Assembly (NCBI RefSeq): GCF_000003815.2
Contig: NC_049995.1
Span: 8,686,007 to 8,750,006, forward strand
Direction of reading: 5' to 3'
Length of the DNA: 64,000 nucleotides
Source of the DNA: Branchiostoma floridae
Taxonomy: Eukaryota > Chordata > Leptocardii > Amphioxiformes > Branchiostomatidae
The position numbers and the translations under genes were made by a program. The notes beneath the pieces were generated by a model. It saw only the letters and a program-made list of their open reading frames with translations. It did not search any database and was not told the origin of the DNA. Of this stretch, positions 52,223 to 64,000 are shown in pieces (position 1 is the first letter of the stretch; every line of letters starts with the position of its first letter).

Positions 52223-55200
52223 TTAGACACAAACATACGACAGCATGTAAGAAACTTCCTCAGATATGACATCATTAGTTGGGTGAGCATTGTCTTCGTG
52301 AAACTGGCAGTCGGTCATTTCCCACGTGTCCACTAACACAACAGACAATCCAGAGAACATCTCCTTCATGACCCGGTATATCTGAAATAGCGGCCATTCG
52401 TCCACGTTATTGAAAGTCGCTCCTGACGTGTTCGGCGTTTTGATGACGACAATTGTCTCGGGTTCTCTACTGCGCAGGCGCAAGATGGCGGCCCGGACGG
52501 CTCGAACACGGCGGATGAAAACGCTGAGAGGATGATTGCTGAAATGGAGACCAAGTGTGACCACAACCACTCTGTCGGGTCCTCCGGGGATGCTGTCAAT
52601 GATTCGAGCCAAATTACTCAGTACAGTAGCGTTCGTCCACACGTAGGTTTTTAAGGGGGGTCCGTGGGACTGGTACCGAGTTGTTATGTTCCATTTTGTC
52701 TCTATGTAATGCTCTGGCCCGGCCGTTCCGGAACTGAAGTAAGGATCCGGAATACTCCGCATGTTTAGGAGCTTGGCTAAAAACTCAGCCCACTGCCGGA
52801 CGGTTGAGTCCCCTAGAAAGTCGAGAACTTTGTTTTGCAGGCACTTCTTGTACTCCAGTGGCGACAGCCTCGTTGTCGCGCAGACACGTGATACCCACCG
52901 GCCATTGCGGTAATACCCAGAAGGCACCGGGACAGGAAGTCCAGGTCGGCAACTCGGTAGCTGTTCCTCCTCACCTGCTGTAGTAGAATTTCCTTCCACC
53001 TGGATTGTGGAATTTTTGCTTTGAATCTCGGCTTTGATGGCCTCGAGACCCCGTCCATTTCTGAAAAAAAATAGGACATTTTTAGTGTTTATCGGAGGGT
53101 AAAAAAATAGCCAGCCTTGTCTAGCCAACAGGCCACAGCCCACTAATACATTCTCCTATTCATATTCACTCAGATAAAAAACATGAAAGAAAAGGGCTGT
53201 CAAAAGCCTATCTGAGGTTTAGTCCATGGAAACTCACATTGGCAGCGTAGTCATGACCAAAGTTGAAAACGAATGACTGAGCAATTTATAAGAACCTAAA
53301 TTTCTGGTTCAGGTCTCTGTTTGCAAGAGTTCATGACACAATTTCTCCAGTACGTCGTATGTTCGCCTTACTTTGTAAACTTGAAATATCGCATCTCCTC
53401 TTCAGTCAGCCCTAGGTCCGTATGTTCTTTAAGATAGCCATTGTGCCGATGAAACACTGAATGGCTACAGGACACGCCTTCAGGTCTCTGGCAATACCAC
53501 TCCACTCCTGCATAGCTAGAAATGGACGGGCACCAAAAAATAGACTATACACCTACACACTCCAAATTTTCTTCAAGCAATGACTATTCTTAAAGGTAAG
53601 ATACAATGTACGTACCTCCAAATTTTTGATGTCTGAAAGCACATCTTGATCACGGAGAATGACCTAGTCTCGATCTACTTACTGCCCCCCCCCCCCTCCG
53701 CAGGGGGGGGGGGGCAGATGATCTACGCAAGCCTGACATAGTCTCGTGTTCTCTCACGAGATCGAGACTAGGTCATTCTCCGTGATCAAGATGTGCTGTC
53801 AGACATCGAAAATTTGGAGGTATGTACCTTACCTTTGAAAACAGTCATTGTTTGAAGAAAATTTGGAGTAACTGTATTCATACGTGACTGATGAACCTCT
53901 TCAAACAGTTGTTACGTTATCAATTCCATCGAATCATTTATCACAAGATACAATGTGTTTTTTAAATAAATTTTCTGTTGATAAATATGGTACTTAGTAC
54001 ATGAATTTGTCCAATACGTGCGACATCTGCTTATACAGTTGATGTGAAAGTACAAATGAAAGAATAATCTTTTGTTATTTACGGTATATCATATTATCTG
54101 TGCTTAGTTATTTGAAGGCATCTTTTTTTACCAAACTCAGTTTTTTGTGCGCTCGCATCAGTTTTTGAGTTCCCAGAGGATGTTATTCATATAATGGAAC
54201 TGGCATATCCTAAAATCAAATAAATGAATAACCAACCTGTCGGAGAAGTCACAAATGCCACCACCCTCTGGACCCTGCAAGTCGTTAGGATTCAAACTGC
54301 ACCAGCCAATCAACGATTTATTTTCAGTGATGTATCTTCGTTGATACCTACATCAAAGATATTTCAGTAACGTATTAGTCATGATAACTATGACAGTAGC
54401 ATTAGTCAGTATTATCAGTCTTTATCATGTTTAGGAAAAAAGTATTCAAAGTATCTGCATTCCATAGTTTCAAACCTAGGTTCACTCTACGAGGTTCTAG
54501 GGATGGCTCTCGCTTCACTCTAGTCCCAATGTTCCTTTTTAAGTTGTACTGTCCAGGTTTGGGAATGTACTGTAAACGCTGCATAAAGCAATCACTTTAC
54601 GTAAAAAACAATTTTTGTGACAGCATTTGCAAGCAGCGACACCTATAGCTGCAGTGCAATGTGCACCAGTCAGTATTGCTCTGAAGAAGGTGACAGACGG
54701 TCTCTGAAAAGTTGGTGAAAATATAGCGATGGTTGTATATAATAAATGTCTTTATTCAGTGACTTATTAACCAGATGAAACTATTCACGGATATCATAGA
54801 ATAAAGTTATCTTAGACACAACCACGGAAGTACTCACATCCAAAGTTTCGATGTCTGCCAGGCATCATCATCAGGGTTAGAATGACTGGATCTTCTTGTC
54901 GCTGCACTACTTATAGCCGATATAGGTGGCGCTGCAGCAGCGAGAATACTGTCCCAAACGTCACTCAGTTTGCATTCCCCCTCTGTATTCTCTCTGCTAG
55001 CAGCGTCATCGTTAGTGTCTCTGGTTGTGTCTAAAATAATTTTACGCTATGAGTATGAGCGTTAGCAATCTGATGAAAATATTTACAGATGTTCACGGAT
55101 GAGCTGCCTATAGTCTTAACGGAAGTAGAATCTCCTACCTGCTGCGGTTGAAGGGGAAACTTTCAGCCACGCGTTTGATCACACGGACTGCGCTGGAGGA

Positions 55201-56053
55201 GTGGACCATCCGCACACTAACGGTGACGTCACCCTCCCACAGGAGCCGAAACCTCACCCCGTACGTCCCGTTCCCGAAGTCCCGGACCCGGCCGGGCGCG
55301 CTGGACTTGGTCCTCTCGGTGTAGATCTTCGCACGGAAGAAATCTCCTCCCCGAGTCTTCTCTCTTGTGTAGGGAAATGAAAAAATGCAGGTTCTTTAAT
55401 ACAGCATCTTCATCTTAATCTGTGATTTCTTGATACAGTATAATTATATTCTTTATAATTCTTTATTAACAACAAAATAGTTATTTGAGAACTCATGACA
55501 GTAAGTGAAGTCATCACCAAAAGCGTTGGACAACAAAGAGGACAGCGCACATTCCCTGTATAGTTATGACGTCACCTGTTGCGCATGTCCTTTGCGCGGA
55601 TCATCACAGACAAAATGTCGCCGACTCTGTAGACAGACCCCGGATGTAGGATCTGGAATTCAGTGAAGTCGGCAGAGGTTGCCGTTTCGTTGTCTGTTGG
55701 AATATCGAGGTAGCTGCCCGTGAATTCCTGCAGAAGTCTAGACAATCGGTCTGCGGTGGTTTTGTCCACAGAACCGTTGGGGAAAAGATGGCGGCTGAAA
55801 ATCAGTGGAAATAGTAATCTGTATTAGTACGTCCGGGTAATGACATGCACATGATAGCAGTTACTCATTAAAATAAGCTGGAGAGAGAAACAGAGATGCT
55901 AAATATGAAAAAAAAATCGTACCTTAAGGGAGCTGGAGCGTGGAAAGGTTTGTAAGAACGAAGTTGCCAGAACTGTTTGTTTGCCAAACCGAAGAACAGG
56001 AAAACAGACGTTCCCATGGCAACCGTCAAGACACATTTGAACTTGTGGTTCAT
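52223..56053 (-). CDS. NXPE family protein, copy B, 6 exons
   Basis: Exons in transcript order 55923-56053, 55576-55794, 55139-55363, 54237-54347, 53372-53515 and 52223-53060 total 1668 bases, 555 codons plus stop. Phases match copy A at every junction. It shares the signal anchor (VLTVAMGTSVFLFFGLA), the Ig-like exons and the PC-esterase exon with FLGDSTVRQW and DNAHPTND. Differences from A: exon 2 is four codons shorter (loss around TTPDEEGAR), exon 5 lacks the two transposon-derived codons, and intron 4 carries its own foldback MITE (53560-53868). The exon 5 donor is a normal AAA/GTAAGG. It follows copy A in the same orientation; the product is a predicted Golgi or cell-surface PC-esterase-like protein of unknown substrate. 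Confidence 0.88.
53560..53868. mobile_element. Foldback MITE, about 140-bp arms, G/C-run loop (NXPE-B intron 4)
   Basis: CTCCAAATTTTCTTCAA at 53560 mirrors TTGAAGAAAATTTGGAG ending at 53868. Inside, ATCTTGATCACGGAGAATGA mirrors TCATTCTCCGTGATCAAGAT, followed by CTAGTCTCGATCT / AGATCGAGACTAG. The loop contains a run of about 14 C followed by a run of about 12 G that pair with each other. NXPE-A lacks it at the same place. Confidence 0.85.
54679..55045. repeat. Repeat cluster in NXPE-B intron 3, homologous to that in NXPE-A
   Basis: The same order of words as at 41328-41720: CTCTGAAGAAGGTGACAGACG, then TTTCGATGTCTG(C/T)CAG, ATGACTGGATCT and GGTGGCGCTGCAGCAGCGAG. The second inverted half present in A is mostly deleted here. 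Its presence in both introns dates the insertion before the gene duplication. Confidence 0.65.
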
Positions 56054-56121
56054 CTTTTGACGACCTGATAAAACAGAGGTGCGATATTCAGTTCTGGGAT
56101 TCAAACAGATACATTATGCTT

Positions 56122-56367
56122 CTATGTTTTGTCTTTTGGTGCCACCAGTGACTGTCATAGGGTTAGTGTTGGTCTCAAACAGGTTCGTGGGTACCCGTCT
56201 TGGGCTATAAACAAAGCCGCGGCATCTAAAACAACAGAGGATTGGTTGTCCTCCCCCGCGAAATAGGGCGTTTCTGAAGGCCTCCGTAGGATTTTCACGA
56301 GCCACAATATACAAAGTTGTTTTAGACCAACACGAACCCTACGACAGCTGGTGACACCGAAAGACAA
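56122..56367. mobile_element. Inverted-repeat element upstream of NXPE-B
   Basis: GTTTTGTCTTTTGGTGCCAC at the left mirrors GTGACACCGAAAGACAAAAC at the right, continuing through GGGTTAGTGTTGGTCT / CCAACACGAACCCT for about 55 bp. Confidence 0.65.
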
Positions 56368-56372
56368 AACAA

Positions 56373-56416
56373 AGAAGGATAAGTGTGGCGTAATATCACG
56401 CCACACTTATCCTTCT
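56373..56416. repeat. Perfect 19-bp stem, 6-nt loop hairpin
   Basis: AGAAGGATAAGTGTGGCGT, loop AATATC, then the exact complement. Outer pairing AAGACAAAACA / TGTTTTGTCTT extends the stem and overlaps the right arm of the preceding element. It could fold strongly as RNA or cruciform. Confidence 0.85.
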
Positions 56417-56459
56417 GTGTTTTGTCTTGGCGTGTCATGGCAGAAATAGTCGGGGGCCC

Positions 56460-56703
56460 TGCCAAAAATCATACATTGGTGAAAATGAGCGGTCGCTCAA
56501 GACTGGGTTTTTGGAGCACAGGAGACTGAGCTCGGTCTCGTCGGAGGTGTCGCAGCGCATTGTCATGATCATGGGGACATTTCATTACCCTGGACAAAGC
56601 TCAAATATTGGACACTGAACCAGATTACTTTATGAGGAGGGCAAATGAGGCCATCTACATAAGAGCACACCAGCAGACACTTAACAGAGACGGGGGCCGA
56701 TAA
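56460..56703 (+). pseudogene. Penelope-like element GIY-YIG endonuclease remnant (frameshifted)
   Basis: One frame reads CQKSYIGENERSLKTGFLEH then RRLSSVSSEVSQRIV. After a frameshift near 56560-56600 another frame gives LDTEPDYFMRRANEAIYIRA, then HQQTLNRDGGR and a stop. The YIGE...R...EHRR and EAIYIR...LNRDGGR blocks are those of the GIY-YIG endonuclease domain ending Penelope-like retroelements. No reverse transcriptase is next to it, so this is a dead fragment. Confidence 0.75.
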
Positions 56704-56745
56704 CGCTTGTCAGGCATCTTTACTTGAGTCACTCATCCCTAGGTA

Positions 56746-56959
56746 CTCTCCAAGCAGATCTAGAGGTTAGGCTCTGGCTGTTTTTTCAACGTTTTTTTTA
56801 GTCGTTTGTATCGGGCTTTCTATTTTGTCATTTTTCTTGAAGTACGCCAGCCAGGTTTTGACACAGCAAGATATAAAACAAAAATAGAAAGCCCGATAAA
56901 ACGACTAAAAAAAAAACGTTTAAAAAAAACAGCCGGAGCCAAACCTCTGCTTGGAGAGT
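56746..56959. mobile_element. Mutator-like MITE with 11-bp direct repeats
   Basis: ATCCCTAGGTA occurs exactly at 56735-56745 and 56960-56970. Between them the arms (CTCTCCAAGCAG ... CTGCTTGGAGAG) are inverted for about 95 bp and include TCGGGCTTTCTATTTT. Part of the 11 bp may belong to the ends (a shared TA), leaving 9-10 bp. Confidence 0.8.
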
Positions 56960-57079
56960 ATCCCTAGGTAACTGAATCACAGAGTAATTGAGGTGAGCAA
57001 ATTCTTGTGTTGAATGACAGTTAAAAACTTCAATAGTATACTTCGTTGTTCAGTTTAATAATATGCTTGTCCGTGCAAG

Positions 57080-57310
57080 TGTACAATGTACATATCCGTT
57101 TAATTATGATACGATGATGAAAACAACAGTGTCGGATCTATTTCAGTTTCACATTGCTAAAAAAAACTAGATACCAAAACTTATGACGATCCGTCAACCC
57201 CTTCTTTATAGTTATTCCCTTTCAAATTCTCACACTAAACTGGCCACTGCAGTTTTTAAAGCAAGCCGCTAGGGGGTCTGACTCTCAAAAATCATAGGGG
57301 TAGGCGTCAA
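57080..57310. repeat. Left copy of a long-range inverted duplication (partner 61205-61465)
   Basis: The stretch runs GTGCAAGTGTACAATGTACA, CAGTTTCACATTGCTAAA, ACTAGATACCAAAA, GACGATCCGTCAACC, CTGCAGTT and AAGCCGCTAGGGG. The same words appear in reverse complement and reverse order at 61205-61465. Confidence 0.7.
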
Positions 57311-57439
57311 GAAAACGAAGGGCAGGTTCAAGAATGACCCCCCCCCCACACACACAAGCTAAAAAAGCCTACAATACTACTTGAAAAGAGTCAAAATCTG
57401 CACGAATATGGAGCTTGTACTCTGCAGTAGTGCAAACCT

Positions 57440-59260
57440 GGTGTGTCGCGCCAGGAAGCAGTTTAACGGTTATGTAATACAGAAATAAAAACCAACCAAC
57501 CAGGAGAATCCTGCAGGTGAATTGATGACTGTGAAGAACTAGTCTGGATCCGCAGTTCCTTCCTCAGTGCCCGCAGGTGTGTGTGTGGTCACTGTGGTGG
57601 CTTCTCTGGCCTTCCAATAGCCTGGTAACCATTCTCTCGGTGTGCCTATTTTACCGACCCCAGTCCTAGTTGTGGCGTTGGCTTGCCGTAACTGGTAGCG
57701 CGTCGGGCTCGGTATTAAGACAGTTATTTCGGTATTTCCGGACTTGCGCAGATGACCCAGTTTCAGTATAGGTAGCCTTGGCCAAAGTGGCTGTAGAAAT
57801 GTTTTTCTTTGGATATGTTTTGATTTTGGAGGTGCATATTATAGGTAAGGGTTGTAGCTTCTATATTGTGTTAAAAAAACACAGATTTTTAGCGATATTT
57901 GTGGTTGCAGTAGGCCTTAAAAGTTAGGTGTTTTGGTGTTGTTTTATACAGACAGTGAAAGGGGGTGAAAAGGTTGATGTTTTGATTGCGTATACTATAA
58001 TTCCGCCGTAAATTTTTTCCTTTTTTTTGTCGTCAAATTACTCTTGAGAGGTCGGGCAACCATGCCAATGTGAGTTTTTCATGTTCTAAAACTCAGGTAG
58101 GTGATTTTTGATAGCCTCTTTCTGCCATGTTTCCCATTGTTAAGAATAGGCAGTCTAAATACCGCAATTTATCCAAGAGGTCCAGAGTTCGATACCCCCA
58201 AGCACCGACGTTGTGCCCTTGGGAAAGTCACTTTAAACCACTTTAACTAACGTTGGAGTGACGCCCACCGAGCCTCTTTGGCTAATCTATGTAAAGTGCG
58301 CCGAAATCACATTTGGTGCGCTCGCTAATGTGCCAACATCTGCATATTGACACCCACAAAGAACCGTTGATAAATTGTAATCATAGATTATGGCCCTAAT
58401 ACTTCTTTCTCTAATTACAGCCTTTATATTTTTGTAGGTGGCCTTCATCATTACTGACCAAAGTACATGTGTACAACAAAACAACCCCATAAAATACCTA
58501 GCCTTTTATATCTAGAGCCGTCACGGTCCTCGCAAAATTAAAAAGCTACTAATCATGTATTTGCGACAGCACTTCGGGCGAAGTTGCGATGTGGTGGCAG
58601 AATATTTCATTGTTCAGCCGCCCCAATGTTTGCATTGACTTGCCAGCAAAGTCAAGTTACTACGTTACCCAAGTATTCAGGTGCCTACATTGTATGAGAA
58701 ATCAGCTTACAATAATTGTTCGGTGCAGCTCCAAGTCGGGCAACCTTCTCCAAATGGTTGTAAAGGTTTAATTTTACTGGTTTTAAATTACAAGTTGGAG
58801 GGGGTTCAGTGACCTGCGAACATCGGCCGATCTTTAACATTCGTGCAGTAATCGAGAGGCACATTGGCACACCGTAATACGTTGTGTGATTTTTGGTAAA
58901 CATTCAATAGACAGATTATCCAAAGAGGCTCGGTGGGCGTCACTCCAACGTCAGTTAAAGTTGGTGTTAAGTGACTTTCCCAATGACACAACGTCGGGGC
59001 ATGGAGGTATCGAACTCTGGGTCGGTAAAATAGGCGGACCGAGAGAATGGTTGCCAGGCTATCAGAAGGACAGAGAAGCCACTTGCAGCACCGATATATA
59101 CACACCTGTTGGCACTGAGGAAGGAATAGCCGGTCCAGAATAGTTCTTTACAGTCATCAATTCGCCCGGAGGATTCTCCTGGTTTGTTAGTTTGTATTTT
59201 TGTATTACATAACCGTTAAACCGTCTCATGACGTGACACACCAGATTTGTACAATTGTAA
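57440..59260. mobile_element. 1.8 kb inverted-repeat unit containing tRNA-SINE-like pieces
   Basis: About 200 bp at the left (CAGGAGAATCCTGCAGG ... ATTCTCTCGGTG ... CCTATTTTACCGAC) is inverted at 59025-59225 (GTCGGTAAAATAGG ... GAGAGAATGG ... GGAGGATTCTCCTGG). A second pair, GAGTTCGATACCCCCAAGC through GCCCACCGAGCCTCTTTGG (58190-58285) and its inverse (58915-59020), contains a B-box-like GAGTTCGATACC and the TTGGGAAAGTCACTT motif common in tRNA-derived SINEs. A-box-like TAACTGGTAGCGCGTCGGGC lies at about 57690. No gene is supported here. Confidence 0.6.
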
Positions 59261-59486
59261 CTTACAAGCAAGCTTTGTATCCGTACAGATTTTGATCCAC
59301 TCACACCGGAAATCCCCCCCCCCCTTTCAAGTACAGCTGACATGCTGTTGATTTTTTCTCGCGAAATTTTGATAGGGTCAATGGCTCCTTCTTGCTTTCG
59401 TTTCAGAATTACAACATATTTGTGGTACTTACGAATCCTATGATGAGACAGAATGCCACAAATAGAGTCCAAGACGACAGTTACAC

Positions 59487-61976
<2,490 letters not shown>

Positions 61977-62004
61977 CATCAAAAGATTCGTAAGTATCAA
62001 AATA

Positions 62005-62121
62005 CGTGTGTGTGTGTTTGTGTGTGTGCCAGTGTGTGTGTGCACGTGTGTGTGTGTCAGTGTGTGTGTCTGTGTGTGCCAGTGTGTGTGTGTGTGTGCC
62101 AGTGCGTTTGTATGTGTATGT

Positions 62122-62182
<61 letters not shown>

Positions 62183-62345
62183 CGTTCTATCTCTCTCTCT
62201 GTATGAATGTGTGTGGGTGTGACTTTGTGTGTGAATGCGTGCGTGTATGATTGTGTGTAAATGTGCGTGTATATAAACGTGTGTGTATGCGTGCGAAAGA
62301 AAGGGAGAGAGAACGTGTGTGTGAATGTGTGTGTGTGTGTGCATA
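62005..62345. repeat. (GT)n microsatellite upstream of NXPE-C
   Basis: A compound GT tract ends about 60 bases upstream of the NXPE-C start codon, in the same relative place as the CA tract upstream of NXPE-A. Confidence 0.92.
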
Positions 62346-62406
62346 ATATACCTGTTTGAATACGACAACTGAATATCGCGTCTCTGTTTTATCAGATCGT
62401 CAAGAG

Positions 62407-63379
62407 ATGATAAACAAATTCAAATGTGTCGTGACGGTTGCCATGGGAACGTCTGTTTTCCTGTTCTTCGGTTTGGCAAACAAACAGTTCTGGCAACTTC
62501 GTTCTTACAAACCTTTCCACGCCCCAGCTCCCCTTAGGTACGTATTTTCCATATTTTACCATTTCTGTTTGTATAAATCAATCTGTCATCTATTGCTGGC
62601 TATGTATCGGTAGTTCCAGTAGATGATGGGAACAAATCGAAGCCTCTTTCAACGCCTTCCACGGGCGTTTATTATGTTTCCCCGAAGGATAAAACATATT
62701 GTTTTTGCTGGTGCGTTCTTTTTCTTTCTTCCTATAGGCAGATAGGGTTTACAGAAAAGGCTGGGCTGTCTACCTGGGCTGGCTACTCAGATAAACCCCC
62801 ATTCATAGTCCCATTGTTTTTCTCACTTGTACACACTAGACACTACTTTGGGCGAGCTTAATGGTACATTATCATATATGCGTATTGCTTGACACAAAGC
62901 TAGTGGGAAGCATTCAGTGTTTTTTTTTGCAAAAATGTTTCCTTTCTGGTTTAGGGGGACAATACCTGTTGGACTAGAAATCTGTCTTTGTCACTACCGA
63001 TAGGTAGTGGATACTGCCTGAAACGTCTGACCGTTTACAAAATCATATCCAGCTTATTAATGAGTAATTGTTATTTTGTGTATCTTATTACCCGGATGTC
63101 TGACTTAACCAACGCAATACATTTTCTATTTCCTCTGTTTTTCAGTCGGGATCTTTTCTCTGACGGTTTTGGTGACAAAACCATCCCAGACGCGAGGGAA
63201 GGTGCCCGGCTCCACAGAATTCTGCAGGAATTCACGGGCAGCTACCTCGATATTCCAGCAGACAAGGAAACAGCAACCTCTGCAGACTTCACGGAATTCC
63301 AGATCCTACATCCGGGGTCTGTCTACAGAGTCGGCGACATTTTGTCTGTGATGATCCTGGCAAAGGACATGCGCAACAG
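62407..63379 (+). CDS. NXPE family protein, copy C, first two exons (gene cut by window edge)
   Basis: Exon 1 (62407-62537, 131 bases as in A and B) encodes MINKFKCVVTVAMGTSVFLF and the rest of the signal anchor. Exon 2 (63146-63379) starts after TTTTTCAG and encodes SRDLFSDGFGDKTIPDAREG, then the LLQEFTGSYLDIPADNE-type block (here ILQEFTGSYLDIPADKE), and VGDILSVMILAKDMRNR at a GT donor. Phases match A and B. Exon 2 is one codon longer than in A. One substitution (ILAKD for IRAKD) hits a position constant in A and B. The remaining four exons lie beyond the window. The gene is head to head with NXPE-B, 6.4 kb apart. Confidence 0.85.
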
Positions 63380-63409
63380 GTGCGTCATAATTTCACATGG
63401 AACACAGGC

Positions 63410-63800
63410 GGTGGTGCATAATTAATGAGCACAGTTTATTAAACCCAGTATTTTATTACTACTAGGCGCTTCAACATATGTAATTAGAAAAGAGAGAAAT
63501 ATGGATAGACATCAATTATGCAAATTGTTACCTAATTTACGTAACTAATGAGAAATTGTTATAATAGTGTTATGTGACATTTGGCAGCAACATGTACGTT
63601 AAGTTGAACATGCGGACGTAAGTCATGCAAATTAGGGTCTCATTTACATAACTGATGAGAAAATGCTACAATAGCTTTCTTTGCTAAGACTTTCATACTT
63701 TGAACATATTGTTATTTAGGTAGAGATGATCAGCTGATATCTTTTATGCAAATGAGAACCTTATTGGTATAATCAATGAGAAACATTTATAATAGGTCAC
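63410..63800. repeat. Diverged tandem repeat of about 125 bp with ATGCAAAT and TAATGAGAAA words
   Basis: Three units each run from ATGCAAAT(T/G) through (A/C)TAA(T/C)(T/G)...A(A/T)GAGAAA to an (A/T)TA(C/T)AATAG end, near 63517, 63627 and 63749. A related CATAATTAATGAG begins at 63417. It lies in NXPE-C intron 2. Confidence 0.6.
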
Positions 63801-64000
63801 TCGTCACAAGAGGTCGCCTTTCTTGTTAACAGCAATGCCCTACAAACATCCATCGCGTAAAACAATCTTCATACATACAGCCAGGCGAAAGGATAGAACA
63901 CAAATACAATACACCTACAACAACAGTTATTAATACTTATAAACAATAAAAACGTCGCCATGGCAATAGTTTTTATTGCCACGCTTATTTGTTTCATTCC

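Overview
The window looks like genomic DNA of an invertebrate deuterostome, most consistent with a cephalochordate (amphioxus). This is inferred from several things: intron-rich genes whose products align closely with vertebrate families (RUSF1, BLOC1S5, ADAT2, NXPE), a TRIM-type gene, a dense load of small inverted-repeat transposons and Penelope-like remnants, and two 100-base N gaps from scaffolding (10450-10549, 44565-44664). I assembled exon models by hand from splice sites, reading phase and remembered family sequences; no search was run.

Left third (1-28100), housekeeping genes in two divergent pairs. A Ser/Pro-rich protein of unknown identity (minus, 200-1026, continuing off the left edge) points away from RUSF1 (plus, 2421-14491, 15 exons, 473 codons), with a CCAAT/NRF1-like region between them. 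Intron 9 of RUSF1 contains a complete, intronless, antisense TRIM-like gene with a multi-pass membrane tail (8974-10317). BLOC1S5 (minus, 15812-18318, 5 exons) and ADAT2 (plus, 18758-28100) are head to head with 439 bp between start codons. ADAT2 is the most interesting gene. Its fifth coding exon exists as two diverged tandem copies of compatible phase (25564-25670 and 26364-26464), each preceded by a U12-type branch site, behind a perfect U12-type donor. The termini are not canonical in any register that keeps the frame.

Middle (28101-36880). A gene-poor AT-rich stretch is followed by a five-exon gene (32379-36114) for a secreted, probably GPI-anchored protein with two small Cys-containing modules and an SRCR-like module.

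Right half (36881-64000), a family of three NXPE genes (type II membrane anchor, Ig-like region, PC-esterase domain) embedded in transposon-rich DNA: NXPE-A (minus, 36881-44845), NXPE-B (minus, 52223-56053) and NXPE-C (plus, 62407-, cut by the right edge). A and B share six exons with identical phases and a shared repeat insertion in intron 3, so they arose by segmental duplication. In NXPE-A a 1.9 kb inverted-repeat transposon with a 7-bp target duplication landed two bases from the exon 5 splice donor. The transposon end supplies a replacement donor that keeps the frame. The intergenic DNA holds a 2.3 kb foldback element carrying a 74-bp minisatellite, a diverged array of about 220-bp units, a Harbinger-like element, perfect hairpins, Mutator-like MITEs, LINE and GIY-YIG fragments and (CA/GT)n tracts. 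I saw no CRISPR, rRNA or convincing functional tRNA.
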